A stretch of 64,000 nt of DNA, from assembly GCA_947172415.1 (NCBI GenBank), contig OX359190.1:496001-560000 (forward strand), written 5' to 3'. Positions 28,901 to 43,986 of the stretch are shown one piece after another. Position 1 is the first letter of the stretch. The number at the start of each line of letters is the position of its first letter. Below the pieces are notes generated by a model. The model was not told the DNA's origin. It was given only the letters and a program-made list of their open reading frames with translations, and searched no databases. A program made the translations under genes and the position numbers. The stretch comes from Chondrosia reniformis. Lineage: Eukaryota; Porifera; Demospongiae; Chondrillida; Chondrillidae.

Positions 28901-31900
28901 ATATAAGTCAATTTGGTAGAGTTACAGCCCTCAATGTTCATTAAATTCTTGTATACAAAATTAATGTATGGTGAGAGATAGGCAAATTTAAAGTTGCATC
29001 AAAATTTAAAAAACACATTGGATATACTGCATAGGTGACTGTAAAAGCTGACACAAAGTCCCAGCTTCATATATGTCAATTTGATAGAGTTACAGCCCTC
29101 AATGTTCATTAAATTCTTATATACAAAGTTAATGTATGGTGAGAGATAAGAAAATTTTAAGTTTCATCAAAATTTAAAAAACACATTAGATATACTCCCT
29201 AGGTGACTGTGAATGCTGACATAAAGTCCCAGCTTCATATAAGTCAATTTGGTAGAGTTACAGCCCTCAATGTACATTAAATTCTTGTGTACAAATTAAT
29301 GTATGGTGAGAGATAAAGCAAATTTTAAGTTTCATCAAAATTTCAAAAACACATTAGATATATATACTCCCTAGGTGACTGTGAATGCTGACATAAAGTC
29401 CCAGCTTCATATATGTCAATTTGATTGAGTTACAGCCCTCAATGTACAATAAATTCTTATATACAAAGTTAATGTATGGTGAGAGATAAGGCAAATTTTA
29501 AGTTTCATCAAAATTTCAAAAACACATTAGATATACTCCCTAGGTGACTGTGAATGCTGACATAAAGTCCCAGCTTCATATAAGTCAATTTGGTAGAGTT
29601 ACAGCCCTCAATGTACATTAAATTCTTGTGTACAAAGTTAATGTATGGTGAGAGATAAAGCAAATTTTAAGTTTCATCAAAATTTCAAAAACACATTAGA
29701 TATATATACTCCCTAGGTGACTGTGAATGCTGACATAAAGTCCCAGCTTCATATATGTCAATTTGGTTGAGTTACAGCCCTCAATGTACAATAAATTCTT
29801 GTATACAAAGTTAATGTATGGTGAGAGATAAGGCAAATTTTAAGTTGCATCAAAATTTCAAAAACACGTTAGATATACTCCCTAGGTGACTGTGAATGCT
29901 GACATTAAGTCCCAGCTTCATTTATGTCAATTTGATAGAGTTACAGCCCTCAATGTTCATTAAATTCTTTTATACAAAATTAATGTATGGTGAGAGATAA
30001 GGCAAATTTAAAATTTCACCAATATTTCAAAAACACATTGGATATACTCCCTAGGTGACTGTGAAAGCTGACACAAGGTCCCAGCTTCATATAAGTCAAT
30101 TTGGTAGAGTTACAGCCCTCAATGTTCATTAAATTCTTGTATACAAAATTAATGTATGGTGAGAGATAGGCAAATTTAAAGTTGCATCAAAATTTAAAAA
30201 ACACATTGGATATACTCCATAGGTGACTGTGAAAGCTGACACAAAGTCCCAGCTTCATATATGTCAATTTGATAGAGTTACAGCCCTCAATGTACAATAA
30301 ATTCTTATATACAAAGTTAATGTATGGTGAGAGATAAGGCAAATTTTAAGTTTCATCAAAATTTCAAAAACACATTAGATATACTCCCTAGGTGACTGTG
30401 AATGCTGACATAAAGTCCCAGCTTCATATAAGTCAATTTGGTAGAGTTACAGCCCTCAATGTACATTAAATTCTTGTGTACAAAGTTAATGTATGGTGAG
30501 AGATAAAGCAAATTTTAAGTTTCATCAAAATTTCAAAAACACATTAGATATATATACTCCCTAGGTGACTGTGAATGCTGACATAAAGTCCCAGCTTCAT
30601 ATATGTCAATTTGGTTGAGTTACAGCCCTCAATGTACAATAAATTCTTGTATACAAAGTTAATGTATGGTGAGAGATAAGGCAAATTTTAAGTTGCATCA
30701 AAATTTCAAAAACACGTTAGATATACTCCCTAGGTGACTGTGAATGCTGACATTAAGTCCCAGCTTCATTTATGTCAATTTGATAGAGTTACAGCCCTCA
30801 ATGTTCATTAAATTCTTTTATACAAAATTAATGTATGGTGAGAGATAAGGCAAATTTAAAATTTCACCAATATTTCAAAAACACATTGGATATACTCCCT
30901 AGGTGACTGTGAAAGCTGACACAAGGTCCCAGCTTCATATAAGTCAATTTGGTAGAGTTACAGCCCTCAATGTTCATTAAATTCTTGTATACAAAATTAA
31001 TGTATGGTGAGAGATAGGCAAATTTAAAGTTGCATCAAAATTTAAAAAACACATTGGATATACTCCATAGGTGACTGTGAAAGCTGACACAAAGTCCCAG
31101 CTTCATATATGTCAATTTGATAGAGTTACAGCCCTCAATGTACAATAAATTCTTATATACAAAGTTAATGTATGGTGAGAGATAAGGCAAATTTTAAGTT
31201 TCATCAAAATTTCAAAAACACATTAGATATACTCCCTAGGTGACTGTGAATGCTGACATAAAGTCCCAGCTTCATATAAGTCAATTTGGTAGAGTTACAG
31301 CCCTCAATGTACATTAAATTCTTGTGTACAAAGTTAATGTATGGTGAGAGATAAAGCAAATTTTAAGTTTCATCAAAATTTCAAAAACACATTAGATATA
31401 TATACTCCCTAGGTGACTGTGAATGCTGACATAAAGTCCCAGCTTCATATATGTCAATTTGGTTGAGTTACAGCCCTCAATGTACATTAAATTCTTGTGT
31501 ACAAAGTTAATGTATGGTGAGAGATAAAGCAAATTTTAAGTTTCATCAAAATTTCAAAAACACATTAGATATATATACTCCCTAGGTGACTGTGAATGCT
31601 GACATAAAGTCCCAGCTTCATATATGTCAATTTGGTTGAGTTACAGCCCTCAATGTACAATAAATTCTTGTATACAAAGTTAATGTATGGTGAGAGATAA
31701 GGCAAATTTTAAGTTGCATCAAAATTTCAAAAACACGTTAGATATACTCCCTAGGTGACTGTGAATGCTGACATAAAGTCCCAGCTTCATTTATATCAAT
31801 TTGATAGAGTTACAGCCCTCAATGTTCATTAAATTCTTGTATACAAAATTAATGTATGGTGAGAGATAAGGCAAATTTAAAATTTCACCAAAATTTCAAA

Positions 31901-34900
31901 AACACATTGGATATACTCCCTAGGTGACTGTGAATGATGACATAAAGTCCCAGCTTCATATAAGTCAATTTGGTAGAGTTACAGCCCTCAATGTACATTA
32001 AATTCTTGTGTACAAAGTTAATGTATGGTGAGAGATAAAGCAAATTTTAAGTTTCATCAAAATTTCAAAAACACATTAGATATATATACTCCCTAGGTGA
32101 CTGTGAATGCTGACATAAAGTCCCAGCTTCATATATGTCAATTTGGTTGAGTTACAGCCCTCAATGTACATTAAATTCTTGTGTACAAAGTTAATGTATG
32201 GTGAGAGATAAGGCAAATTTTAAGTTACATCAAAATTTCAAAAACACGTTAGATATACTCCCTAGGTGACTGTGAATGCTGACATAAAGTACCAGCTTCA
32301 TTTATATCAATTTGATAGAGTTACAGCCCTCAATGTTCATTAAATTCTTGTATACAAAATTAATGTATGGTGAGAGATAGGGCAAATTTTCAGTTGAATC
32401 AAAATTTCAAAAACACATTGGATATACTCCATAGGTGACTGTGAAAGCTGACACAAAGTCCCAGCTTCATATAAGTCAATTTGGTAGAGTTACAGCCCTC
32501 AATGTACATTAAATTCTTATATACAAAATTAATGTATGGTGAGAGATAAGGCAAATTTAAAATTTCATCAAAATTTCAAAAACACATTGGATATACTCCA
32601 TAGGTGACTGTGAAAGCTGACACAAAGTCCCAGCTTCATTTATTTCAATTTGGTAGAGTTACAGCCCTCAATGTACATTAAATTCTTGTATACAAAATTA
32701 ATGTATGGTGAGAGATAAGGCAAATTTAAAATTTCACCAAAATTTCAAAAACACATTGGATATACTCCCTAGGTGACTGTGAATGATGACATAAAGTCCC
32801 AGCTTCATATATGTCAATTTGGTAGAGTTACAGCCCTCAATGTACATTAAATTCTTGTATACAAAAGTAATGTATGGTGAGAGATAGGGCAAATTTAAAG
32901 TTGCATCAAAATTTTAAAAAAACACATTAGATATACTCCCTAGGTGACTGTGAATGCTGACATAAAGTCCCAGCTTCATATATGTCAATTTGGTAGAGTT
33001 ACAGCCCTCAATGTACAATACATTCTTGTATACAAAGTTAATGTATGGTGAGAGATAAGGCAAATTTTAAGTTTCATCAAAATTTCAAAAACACGTTAGA
33101 TATACTCCCTAGGTGACTGTGAATGCTGACATTAAGTCCCAGCTGCATTTATGTCATTTTGATAGAGTTACAGCCCTCAATGTTCATTAAATTCTTTTAT
33201 ACAAAATTAATGTATTGTGAGAGATAAGGGAAATTTTAAGTTGCATCAAAATTTCAAAAACACATTGGATATACTCCATAGGTGAATGTGAAAGCTGACA
33301 CAAAGTCCCAGCTTCATATAAGTCAATTTGGTAGAGTTACAGCCCTCAATGTACATTAAATTCTTATATACAAAATTAATGTATGGTGAGAGATAAGGCA
33401 AATTTAAAATTTCATCAAAATTTCAAAAACACATTGGATATACTCCATAGGTGACTGTGAAAGCTGACACAAAGTCCCAGCTTCATTTATTTCAATTTGG
33501 TAGAGTTACAGCCCTCAATGTACATTAAATTCTTGTATACAAAATTAATGTATAGTGAGAGATAAGGCAAATTTAAAATTTCACCAAAATTTCAAAAACA
33601 CATTGGATATACTCCCTAGGTGACTGTGAATGATGACATAAAGTCCCAGCTTCATATATGTCAATTTGGTAGAGTTACAGCCCTCAATGTACATTAAATT
33701 CTTGTATACAAAAGTAATGTATTGTGAGAGATAGGGCAAATTTAAAGTTGCATCAAAATTTAAAAAACACATTAGATATACTCCCTAGGTGACTGTGAAT
33801 GCTGACATAAAGTCCCAGCTTCATATATGTCAATTTGGTAGAGTTACAGCCCTCAATGTACAATAAATTCCTGTATACAAAGTTAATGTATGGTGAGAGA
33901 TAAGGCAAATTTTAAGTTTCATCAAAATTTCAAAAACACGTTAGATATACTCCCTAGGTGACTGTGAATGCTGACATTAAGTCCCAGCTTCATTTATGTC
34001 AATTTGATAGAGTTACAGCCCTCAATGTTCATTAAATTCTTTTATACAAAATTAATGTATGGTGAGAGATAAGGCAAATTTTAAGTTGCAACAAAATTTC
34101 AAAAACACATTGGATATACTCCATAGGTGAATGTGAAAGCTGACACAAAGTCCCAGCTTCATATATGTCAATTTGGTAGAGTTACAGCCCTCAATGTACA
34201 ATAAATTCTTGTATACAAAGTTAATGTATGGTGAGAGATAAGGCAAATTTTAAGTTGCATCAAAATTTCAAAAACACGTTAGATATTCTCCCTAGGTGAC
34301 TGTGAATGCTGACATAAAGTCCCAGCTTCATATAAGTCAATTTGGTAGAGTTACAGCCCTCAATGTTCATTAAATTCTTTTATACAAACTTAATGTATGG
34401 TGAGAGATAGGGCAAATTTTCAGTTGCATCAAAATTTCAAAAACACATTGGATATACTCCATAGGTGACTGTGAAAGCTGACACAAAGTCCCAGCTTCAT
34501 ATAAGTCAATTTGGTAGAGTTACAGCCCTCAATGTACATTAAATTCTTATATACAAAATTAATGTATGGTGAGAGATAAGGCAAATTTAAAATTTCATCA
34601 AAATTTCAAAAACACATTGGATATACTCCATAGGTGACTGTGAAAGCTGACACAAAGTCCCAGCTTCATTTATGTCAATTTGGTAGAGTTACAGCCCTCA
34701 ATGTACATTAAATTCTTGTATACAAAATTAATGTATGGTGAGAGATAAGGCAAATTTAAAATTTCATCAAACTTTCAAAAACACATTGGATATACTCCAT
34801 AGGTGACTGTGAAAGCTGACACAAAGTCCCAGCTTCATATAAGTCAATTTGGTAGAGTTACAGCCCTCAATGTACATTAAATTCTTATATACAAAATTAA

Positions 34901-35380
34901 TGTATGGTGAGAGATAAGGCAAATTTAAAATTTCATCAAAATTTCAAAAACACATTGGATATACTCCATAGGTGACTGTGAAAGCTGACACAAAGTCCCA
35001 GCTTCATTTATGTCAATTTGGTAGAGTTACAGCCCTCAATGTACATTAAATTCTTGTATACAAAATTAATGTATGGTGAGAGATAAGGCAAATTTAAAAT
35101 TTCATCAAACTTTCAAAAACACATTGGATATACTCCATAGGTGACTGTGAAAGCTGACACAAAGTCCCAGCTTCATATATGTCAATTTGGTAGAGTTACA
35201 GCCCTCAATGTACAATAAATTCTTTTATACAATTTTTTTTAAAGTTAATGTATGGTGAGAGATATGGCAAATTTTAAGTTGCATCAAAATTTCAAAAACA
35301 CATTGGACATACTCCATAGGTGACTGTGAATGCTGACACAAAGTCACAGCTTCATATCTTTCCATTTGATAGAGTTACAG
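25918..35380 (+). repeat. 169-bp satellite array 1 (about 56 monomers)
   Basis: The head-to-tail monomer is AT-rich, with landmarks TGGTGAGAGATA, CATCAAAATTTCAAAAACAC, AGTCCCAGCTTCAT and GAGTTACAGCCCTCAATGTA. Two main variant classes (GGATATACTCCATAGGTGA and AGATATACTCCCTAGGTGA) intermix. The first unit after the core is strongly diverged. A five-monomer higher-order period of 848 bp is visible at about 29.7-32 kb. Confidence 0.97.
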
Positions 35381-36567
35381 AACTATAATTTTAAGTACTA
35401 TTTTGTACTATATAGAGATAATTGCGTAATATTATATATGGCCGACCGTTAGAAGGTGTATGTAACGATAAAATTCGATACTATATTTGAAAATCTAGAA
35501 GACTTTCTAAATTTTATTATACATTGGAAAATGCACTGTGTAGCACTTGATTGTTATTGAAGCACTATCTATCCATATTTAATATATGGATCTGGTTAAA
35601 GTGAAATTTTGTCAATCGACGGCCTACGAAACTGCAAAGAAAAAAAGTTGGACCATACCGAACGCTACCATCCACGACGCTCAGAGGCCGGGATCGGTGG
35701 TAACGCTCTGCCGAGTTGAGCTTTGGGTGTCACTTGCGTGAGAAGAACCAGTTCTTCTCGATATGGCCGACTCATATGAATCCTAAGATATCAGATGCCA
35801 ATCCCACATTACGTGGAACCCCCCCGAAATCCGGATTATTGGTGAGCACGTCTCTATGGCACCAACCGATTAGGAGACAGCTTCAGAGTCTAAGCGCTAC
35901 CAACCTCTATGGGAACCGCAACCACCATAGAGATGTGTCCAGGTAGGCCTACTATATAAGGTTTTTCGCTTCTATTTATATGAAGTTTTGTCCAAAAAAA
36001 ACGGTTGTGGTTGGGGCTTTTTTTATATATTTCTCGTTATTTCCAGATCGGTGAACTGTTTCAAGCAAGTTTAAAGACATAGGGAGTATTTGTGGTTCAT
36101 CTGAAAACTGCGGAAAGCGGAAATTATCCTGTAAGTGTCTTGATGGGCCGAGGAGAACGACTTTTCTGATCCCAATTATTTTCGAGAAATCGTCAATTTA
36201 TTCCACTCTAATTCTAGATCAGTAAATGGTTCCAAGCAATTTTACACACATACGCAGTATTTCCAATACATTTCAAAACTGTGGCAAATGGGTAAAAGCC
36301 TGTATGTGTCTTGGTGGAGGGAGGAGAGCGACTTTTCATGATACAGAAAACTGGATATAGTGCGAGGACCGATATTTATCGCCTTGACGATATTAATGTT
36401 TATGATCGATATTGCAACTGACCCGGCTGTATGAATTACTCTAAGTCTAATTCCAAACTTACGTTTTAGCGTATATAAATATATTCTAATTTCTAGATAT
36501 ATGTTAAATAATGTTTTTAAAGGAAACTGTAACTCCAAAAATATATTAAATTATTCTTTCTAAACGT
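35381..36567 (+). repeat. Core element, copy 2 (1187 bp)
   Basis: Same length and orientation as copy 1, with scattered single-base differences such as GGCCTACG for GGCCAACG and AAAAAAAACGG for AAAGAAAACGG. Confidence 0.95.
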
Positions 36568-39500
36568 AAATGTATTGTGAGAGAGAGGGAAAAGATGAAC
36601 ATACGTTATAAACTTCAAAAACGTTTTACAAATGTTTCATACATGCCTGTGAATGCTGACTTCACGTATTAGTCTCATATGTTAGTGATTGATAGAGTTA
36701 AAGCAATAAATGTACATTAAATTCTTGTATACAAAATTAATGTATGGTGAGAGATAGGGCAAATTTAAAGTTGCATCAAAATTTCAAAAACACGTTAGAT
36801 ATACTCCCTAGGTGACTGTGAAAGCTGACACAAAGTCCCAGCTTCATATATGTCAATTTGGTAGAGTTACAGCCCTCAATGTACAATAAATTCTTATATA
36901 CAAAGTTAATGTATGGTGAGAGATAAGGCAAATTTTAAGTTGCATCAAAATTTCAAAAACACATTAGATATACTCCATAGGTGACTGTGAAAGCTGACAC
37001 AAAGTCCCAGCTTCATATAAGTCAATTTGGTAGAGTTACAGCCCTCAATGTACATTAAATTCTTGTATACAAAATTAATGTATGGTGAGAGATAGGGCAA
37101 ATTTAAAGTTGCATCAAAATTTAAAAAACACATTGGATATACTCCATAGGTGACTGTGAAAGCTGATACAAAGTCCCAGCTTCATATAAGTCAATTTGGT
37201 AGAGTTACAGCCCTCAATGTACATTAAATTCTTGTATACAAAATTAATGTATGGTGAGAGATAGGGCAAATTTTCAGTTGCATCAAAATTTAAAAAACAC
37301 ATTGGATATACTCCATAGGTGACTATGAAAGCTGACACAATGTCCCATCTCCATATATGTCAATTTGATAGAGTTACAGCGCTCAATGTACAATAAATTC
37401 TTGTATACAAAATTAATGTATGGTGAGAGATAGGGCAAATTTTAAGTTTCATCAAAATTTCAAAAACACATTAGATATACTCCCTAGGTGACTGTGAATG
37501 CTGACACAAAGTTCCAGCTTCATATATGTCAATTTGATAGAGTTACAGCCCTCAATGTACAATAAATTCTTGTACACAAAATTAATGTATGGTGAGAGAT
37601 AAGGCAAATTTTCAGTTGCATCAAAATTTCAAAAACACATTGGATATACTCCATAGGTGAATGTGAAAGCTGACACAAATTCCCAGCTTCATATAAGTCA
37701 ATTTGGTAGAGCTACATCCCTCAATGTACATTAAATTCTTGTATACAAAATTAATGTATTGTGAGAGATAAGGCAAATTTAAAATTTCATCAAAATTTCA
37801 AAAACACATTGGATATACTCCCTAGGTGACTGTGAAAGCTGACACAAAGTCCCAGCTTCATATATGTCAATTTGATAGAGTTACAGCCCTCAATGTACAA
37901 TTAATTCTTATATACAAAGTTAATGTATGGTGAGAGATAAGGCAAATTTTAAGTTTCATCAAAATTTCAAAAACACATTAGATATACTCCCTAGGTGACT
38001 GTGAATGCTAACACAAAGTCCCAGCTTCATATATGTCAATTTGGTAGAGTTACAGCCCTCAATGTACAATAAATTCTTGTATACAAAATTAATGTATTGT
38101 GAGAGATAGGGCAAATTTTCAGTTGCATCAAAATTTCAAAAACACATTGGATATACTCCATAGGTGAATGTGAAAGCTGACACAAATTCCCAGCTTCATA
38201 TAAGTCAATTTGGTAGAGCTACATCCCTCAATGTACATTAAATTCTTGTATACAAAATTAATGTATGGTGAGAGATAAGGCAAATTTAAAATTTCATCAA
38301 AATTTCAAAAACACATTGGATATACTCCCTAGGTGACTGTGAAAGCTGACACAAAGTCCCAGCTTCATATATGTCAATTTGATAGAGTTACAGCCCTCAA
38401 TGTACAATTAATTCTTATATACAAAGTTAATGTATGGTGAGAGATAAGGCAAATTTTAAGTTTCATCAAAATTTCAAAAACACATTAGATATACTCCCTA
38501 GGTGACTGTGAATGCTAACACAAAGTCCCAGCTTCATATATGTCAATTTGGTAGAGTTACAGCCCTCAATGTACAATTAATTCTTATATACAAAGTTAAT
38601 GTATGGTGAGAGATAAGGCAAATTTTAAGTTTCATCAAAATTTCAAAAACACATTAGATATACTCCCTAGGTGACTGTGAATGCTAACACAAAGTCCCAG
38701 CTTCATATATGTCAATTTGGTAGAGTTACAGCCCTCAATGTACAATAAATTCTTATATACAAAGTTCATGTATGGTGAGAGATAGGGCAAATTTAAAGTT
38801 GCATCAAAATTTAAAAAACACATTGGATATACTCCATAGATGACTGTGAAAGCTGACACAAAGTCCCAGCTTCATATACGTCAATTTGGTAGAGTTACAG
38901 CCCTCTATGTACATTAAATTCTTGTATACAAAATTAAAGTATAGTGAGAGATAGGGCAAATTTAAAGTTGCATTAAAATTTCAAAAACACATTGGATATA
39001 CTCCATAGGTGACTGTGAAAGCTGACACAAAGTCCCAGCTTCATATATGTCAATTTGATAGAGTTACAGCCCTCAATGTACAATAAATTCTTATATACAA
39101 AGTTAATGTATGGTGAGAGATAAGGCAAATTTAAAATTTCATCAAAATTTCAAAAACACATTGGATATACTCCATAGGTGACTGTGAATGCTGACACAAA
39201 GTCCCAACTTCATATAAGTCAATTTGGTAGAGTTACAGCCCTCAATGTACATTAAATTCTTGTATACAAAATTAATGTATGGTGAGAGATAGGGCAAATT
39301 TAAAGTTGCATTAAAATTTCAAAAACACCTTGGATATACTCCATAGGTGACTGTGAAAGCTGACACAAAGTCCCAGCTTCATATATGTCAATTTGATAGA
39401 GTTACAGCCCTCAATGTACAATAAATTCTTATATACAAAGTTAATGTATGGTGAGAGATAAGGCAAATTTTAAGTTTCATTAAAATTTCAAAAACACATT

Positions 39501-42500
39501 AGATATACTCCCTAGGTGACTGTGACTGCTGACACAAAGTTCCAGCTTCATATATGTCAATTTGATAGAGTTACAGCCCTCAATGTACATTAAATTCTTG
39601 TATACAAAATTAATGTATGATAAGAGATAGGGCAAATTTAAAGTTGCATCAAAATTAAAAAAACACATTGGATATACTCCATAGGTGACTGTAAAAACTG
39701 ACACAAAGTCCCAGCTTCATATATGTCAATTTGGTAGAGTTACAGCCCTCAATGTACAATAAATTCTTATATACAAAGTAAATGTATGATGAGAGATAAG
39801 ACAAATTTTAAGTTTCATCAAAATTTCAAAAACACATTAGATATACTCCCTAGGTGACTGTGAATGCTGACACAAAGTTCCAGCTTCATATACGTCAATT
39901 TGATAGAGTTACAGCCCTCAATGTACAATAAATTCTTATATACAAAGTTAATGTATGGTGAGAGATAAGGCAAATTTTAAGTTTCATCAAAATTTCAAAA
40001 ACACATTAGATATACTCCCTAGGTGACTGTGACTGCTGACACAAAGTTCCAGCTTCATATATGTCAATTTGGTACAGTTACAGCCCTCAATGTACATTAA
40101 ATTCTTGTATACAAAAATAATGTATGGTGAGAGATAGGGCAAATTTAAAGTTGCATTAAAATTTCAAAAACACCTTGGATATACTCCATAGGTGACTGTG
40201 AAAGCTGACACAAAGTCCCAGCTTCATATATGTCAATTTGATAGAGTTACAGCCCTCAATGTACAATAAATTCTTATATACAAAGTTAATGTATGGTGAG
40301 AGATAAGGCAAATTTTAAGTTTCATCAAAATTTCAAAAACACATTAGATATATTCCCTAGGTGACTGTGAATGCTGACACAAAGTTCCAGCTTCATATAC
40401 GTCAATTTGATAGAGTTACAGCCCTCAATGTACAATAAATTCTTGTATACAAAATTAATGTATGGTGAGAGATAGGGCAAATTTTCAGTTGCATCAAAAT
40501 TTCAAAAACACATTGGATATACTCCATAGGTGAATGTGAAAGCTGACATAAAGTCCCAGCTTCATATAAGTCAATTTGGTAGAGTTACATCCCTCAATGT
40601 ACATTAAATTCTTGTATACAAAATTAATGTATGGTGAGAGATAAGGCAAATTTAAAATTTCATCAAAATTTCAAAAACACATTGGATATACTCCCTAGGT
40701 GACTGTGAATGCTGACACAAAGTCCCAGCTTCATATATGTCAATTTGATAGAGTTACAGCCCTCAATGTACAATAAATTCTTATATACAAAGTTAATGTA
40801 TGGTGAGAGATAAGGCAAATTTAAAATTTCATCAAAATTTCAAAAACACATTGGATATACTCCATAGGTGACTGTGAATGCTGACACAAAGTCCCAGCTT
40901 CATATATGTCAATTTGGTAGAGTTACAGCCCTTAATGTACAATAAATTCTTATATACAAAATTAATGTATGGTGAGAGATAAGGCAAATTTTAAGTTGCA
41001 TCAAAATTTCAAAAACACATTGGATATACTCCATAGGTGACTGTGAAAGCTGACACAAAGTCCCAGCTTCATATAAGTCAATTTGGTAGAGTTACAGCCC
41101 TCAATGTACATTAAATTCTTGTATACAAAATTAATGTATGGTGAGAGATAGGGCAAATTTAAAGTTGCATCAAAATTTAAAAAACACATTGGATATACTC
41201 CATAGGTGACTGTGAAAGCTGACACAAAGTCCCAGCTTCATATAAGTCAATTTGGCAGAGTTACAGCCCTCAATGTACATTAAATTCTTGTATACAAAAT
41301 TAATGTATGGTAAGAGATAGGGCAAATTTAAAGTTGCATCAAAATTTAAAAAACACATTGGATATACTCCATAGGTGACTGTGAAAGCTGACACAAAGTC
41401 CCAGCTTCATATATGTCAATTTGATAGAGTTACAGCCCTCAATGTACAATAAATTCTTATATACAAAGTTAATGTATGGTGAGAGATAAGGCAAATTGTA
41501 AGTTTCATCAAAATTTCAAAAACACATTAGATATACTCCCTAGGTGACTGTGAATGCTGACACAAAGTCCCAGCTTCATATAAGTCAATTTGGTAGAGTT
41601 ACATCCCTCAATGTACATTAAATTCTTGTATACAAAATTAATGTATGGTGAGAGATAAGGCAAATTTAAAATTTCATCAAAATTTCAAAAACACATTGGA
41701 TATACTCCCTAGGTGACTGTGAAAGCTGACACAAAGTCCCAGCTTCATATAAGTCAATTTGGTAGAGTTACAGCCCTCAATGTACATTAAATTCTTGTAT
41801 ACAAAATCAATGTATGGTGAGAGATACGGCAAATTTAAAGTTGCATCAAAATTTAAAAAACACATTGGATATACTCCATAGGTGACTGTGAAAGCTGATA
41901 CAAAGTCCCAGCTTCATATATGTCAATATGATAGAGTTACAGCCCTCAATGTACAATAAATTCTTATATACAAAGTTAATGTACGTATGGTGAGAGATAA
42001 GGCAAATTTTAAGTTTCATCAAAATTTCAAAAACACATTAGATATACTCCCTAGGTGACTGTGAATGCTGACACAAAGTCCCAGCTTCATATAAGTCAAT
42101 TTGGTAGAGTTACAGCCCTCAATGTACATTAAATTCTTGTATACAAAGTTAATGTATGGTTAGAGATAAGGCAAATTTTAAGTTTCATCAAAATTTCAAA
42201 AACACGTTAGATATACTCCCTAGGTGACTGTGAATGCTGACATAAAATTCCAGCTTCATTTATGTCAATTTGATAGAGTTACAGCCCTCAATGTTCATTA
42301 AATTCTTGTATACAAAATTAATGTATGGTGAGAGAAAGGGCAAATTTTAGTTGCATCAAAATTTCAAAAACGCTTTGGATATACTCCATAGGTGAATGTG
42401 AAAGCTGACACAAAGTCCCAGCTTCATATCAGTCAATTTGGTAGAGTTAGAGCCCTCAATGTACATTAAATTCTTGTATACAAAATTAATGTATGGTGAG

Positions 42501-42799
42501 AGATAGGGCAAATTTAAAATTTCATCAAAATTTCAAAAACACATTGGATATACTCCATAGGTGACTGTGAAAGCTGACACAAAGTCCCAGCTTCATATAT
42601 GTCAATTTGGTAGAGTTACAGCCCTCAATGTACAATAAATTATTGTATACAATTTTTTTAAAGTTAATGTATGGTGAGAGATATGGCAAATTTTAAGTTG
42701 CATCAAAATTTCAAAAACACATTGGACATACTTCATAGGTGACTGTGAATGCTGACACAAAGTCACAGCTTCATATCTTTCCATTTGATAGAGTTACAG
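36568..42799 (+). repeat. 169-bp satellite array 2 (about 37 monomers)
   Basis: Head-to-tail monomers. The unit next to core 3 carries a T-run insertion (TATACAATTTTTTTAAAG, about 42645-42662). Confidence 0.97.
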
Positions 42800-43986
42800 A
42801 ACTATAATTTTAAGTACTATTTTGTACTATATAGAGATAATTGCGTAATATTATATATGGCCGACCGTTAGAAGGTGTATGTAACGATAAAATTCGATAC
42901 TATATCTGAAAATCTAGAAGACTTTCTAAATTTTATTATACATTGGAAAATGCACTGTGTAGCACTTGATTGTTATTGAAGCACTATCTATCCATATTTA
43001 ATATATGGATCTGGTTAAAGTGAAATTTTGTCAATCGACGGCCAACGAAACTGCAAAGAAAAAAAGTTGGACCATACCGAACGCTACCATCCACGACGCT
43101 CAGAGGCCGGGATCGGTGGTAACGCTCTGCCGAGTTGAGCTTTGGGTGTCACTTGCGTGAGAAGAACCAGTTCTTCTCGATATGGCCGACTCATATGAAT
43201 CCTAAGATATCAGATGCCAATCCCACATTACGTGGAACCCCCCCGAAATCCGGATTATTGGTGAGCACGTCTCTATGGCACCAACCGATTAGGAGACAGC
43301 TTCAGAGTCTAAGCGCTACCAACCTCTATGGGAACCGCAACCACCATAGAGATGTGTCCAGGTAGGCCTACTATATAAGGTTTTTCGCTTCTATTTATAT
43401 GAAGTTTTGTCCAAAGAAAACGGTTGTGGTTGGGGCTTTTTTTATATATTTCTCGTTATTTCCAGATCGGTGAACTCTTTCAAGCAAGTTTAAAGACATA
43501 GGGAGTATTTGTGGTTCATCTGAAAACTGCGGAAAGCGGAAATTATCCTGTAAGTGTCTTGATGGGCCGAGGAGAACGACTTTTCTGATCCCAATTATTT
43601 TCGAGAAATCGTCAATTTATTCCACTCTAATTCTAGATCAGTAAATGGTTCCAAGCAATTTTACACACATACGCAGTATTTCCAATACATTTCAAAACTG
43701 TGGCAAATGGGTAAAAGCCTGTATGTGTCTTGGTGGAGGGAGGAGAGCGACTTTTCATGATACAGAAAACTGGATATAGTGCGAGGACCGATATTTATCG
43801 CCTTGACGATATTAATGTTTATGATCGATATTGCAACTGACCCGGCTGTATGAATTACTCTAAGTCTAATTCCAAACTTACGTTTTAGCGTATATAAATA
43901 TATTCTAATTTCTAGATATATGTTAAATAATGTTTTTAAAGGAAACTGTAACTTCAAAAATATATTAAATTATTCTTTCTAAACGT
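42800..43986 (+). repeat. Core element, copy 3 (1187 bp)
   Basis: It carries GAACTCTTTC instead of GAACTGTTTC and AACTTCAAAAATATAT near its right end. Confidence 0.95.
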
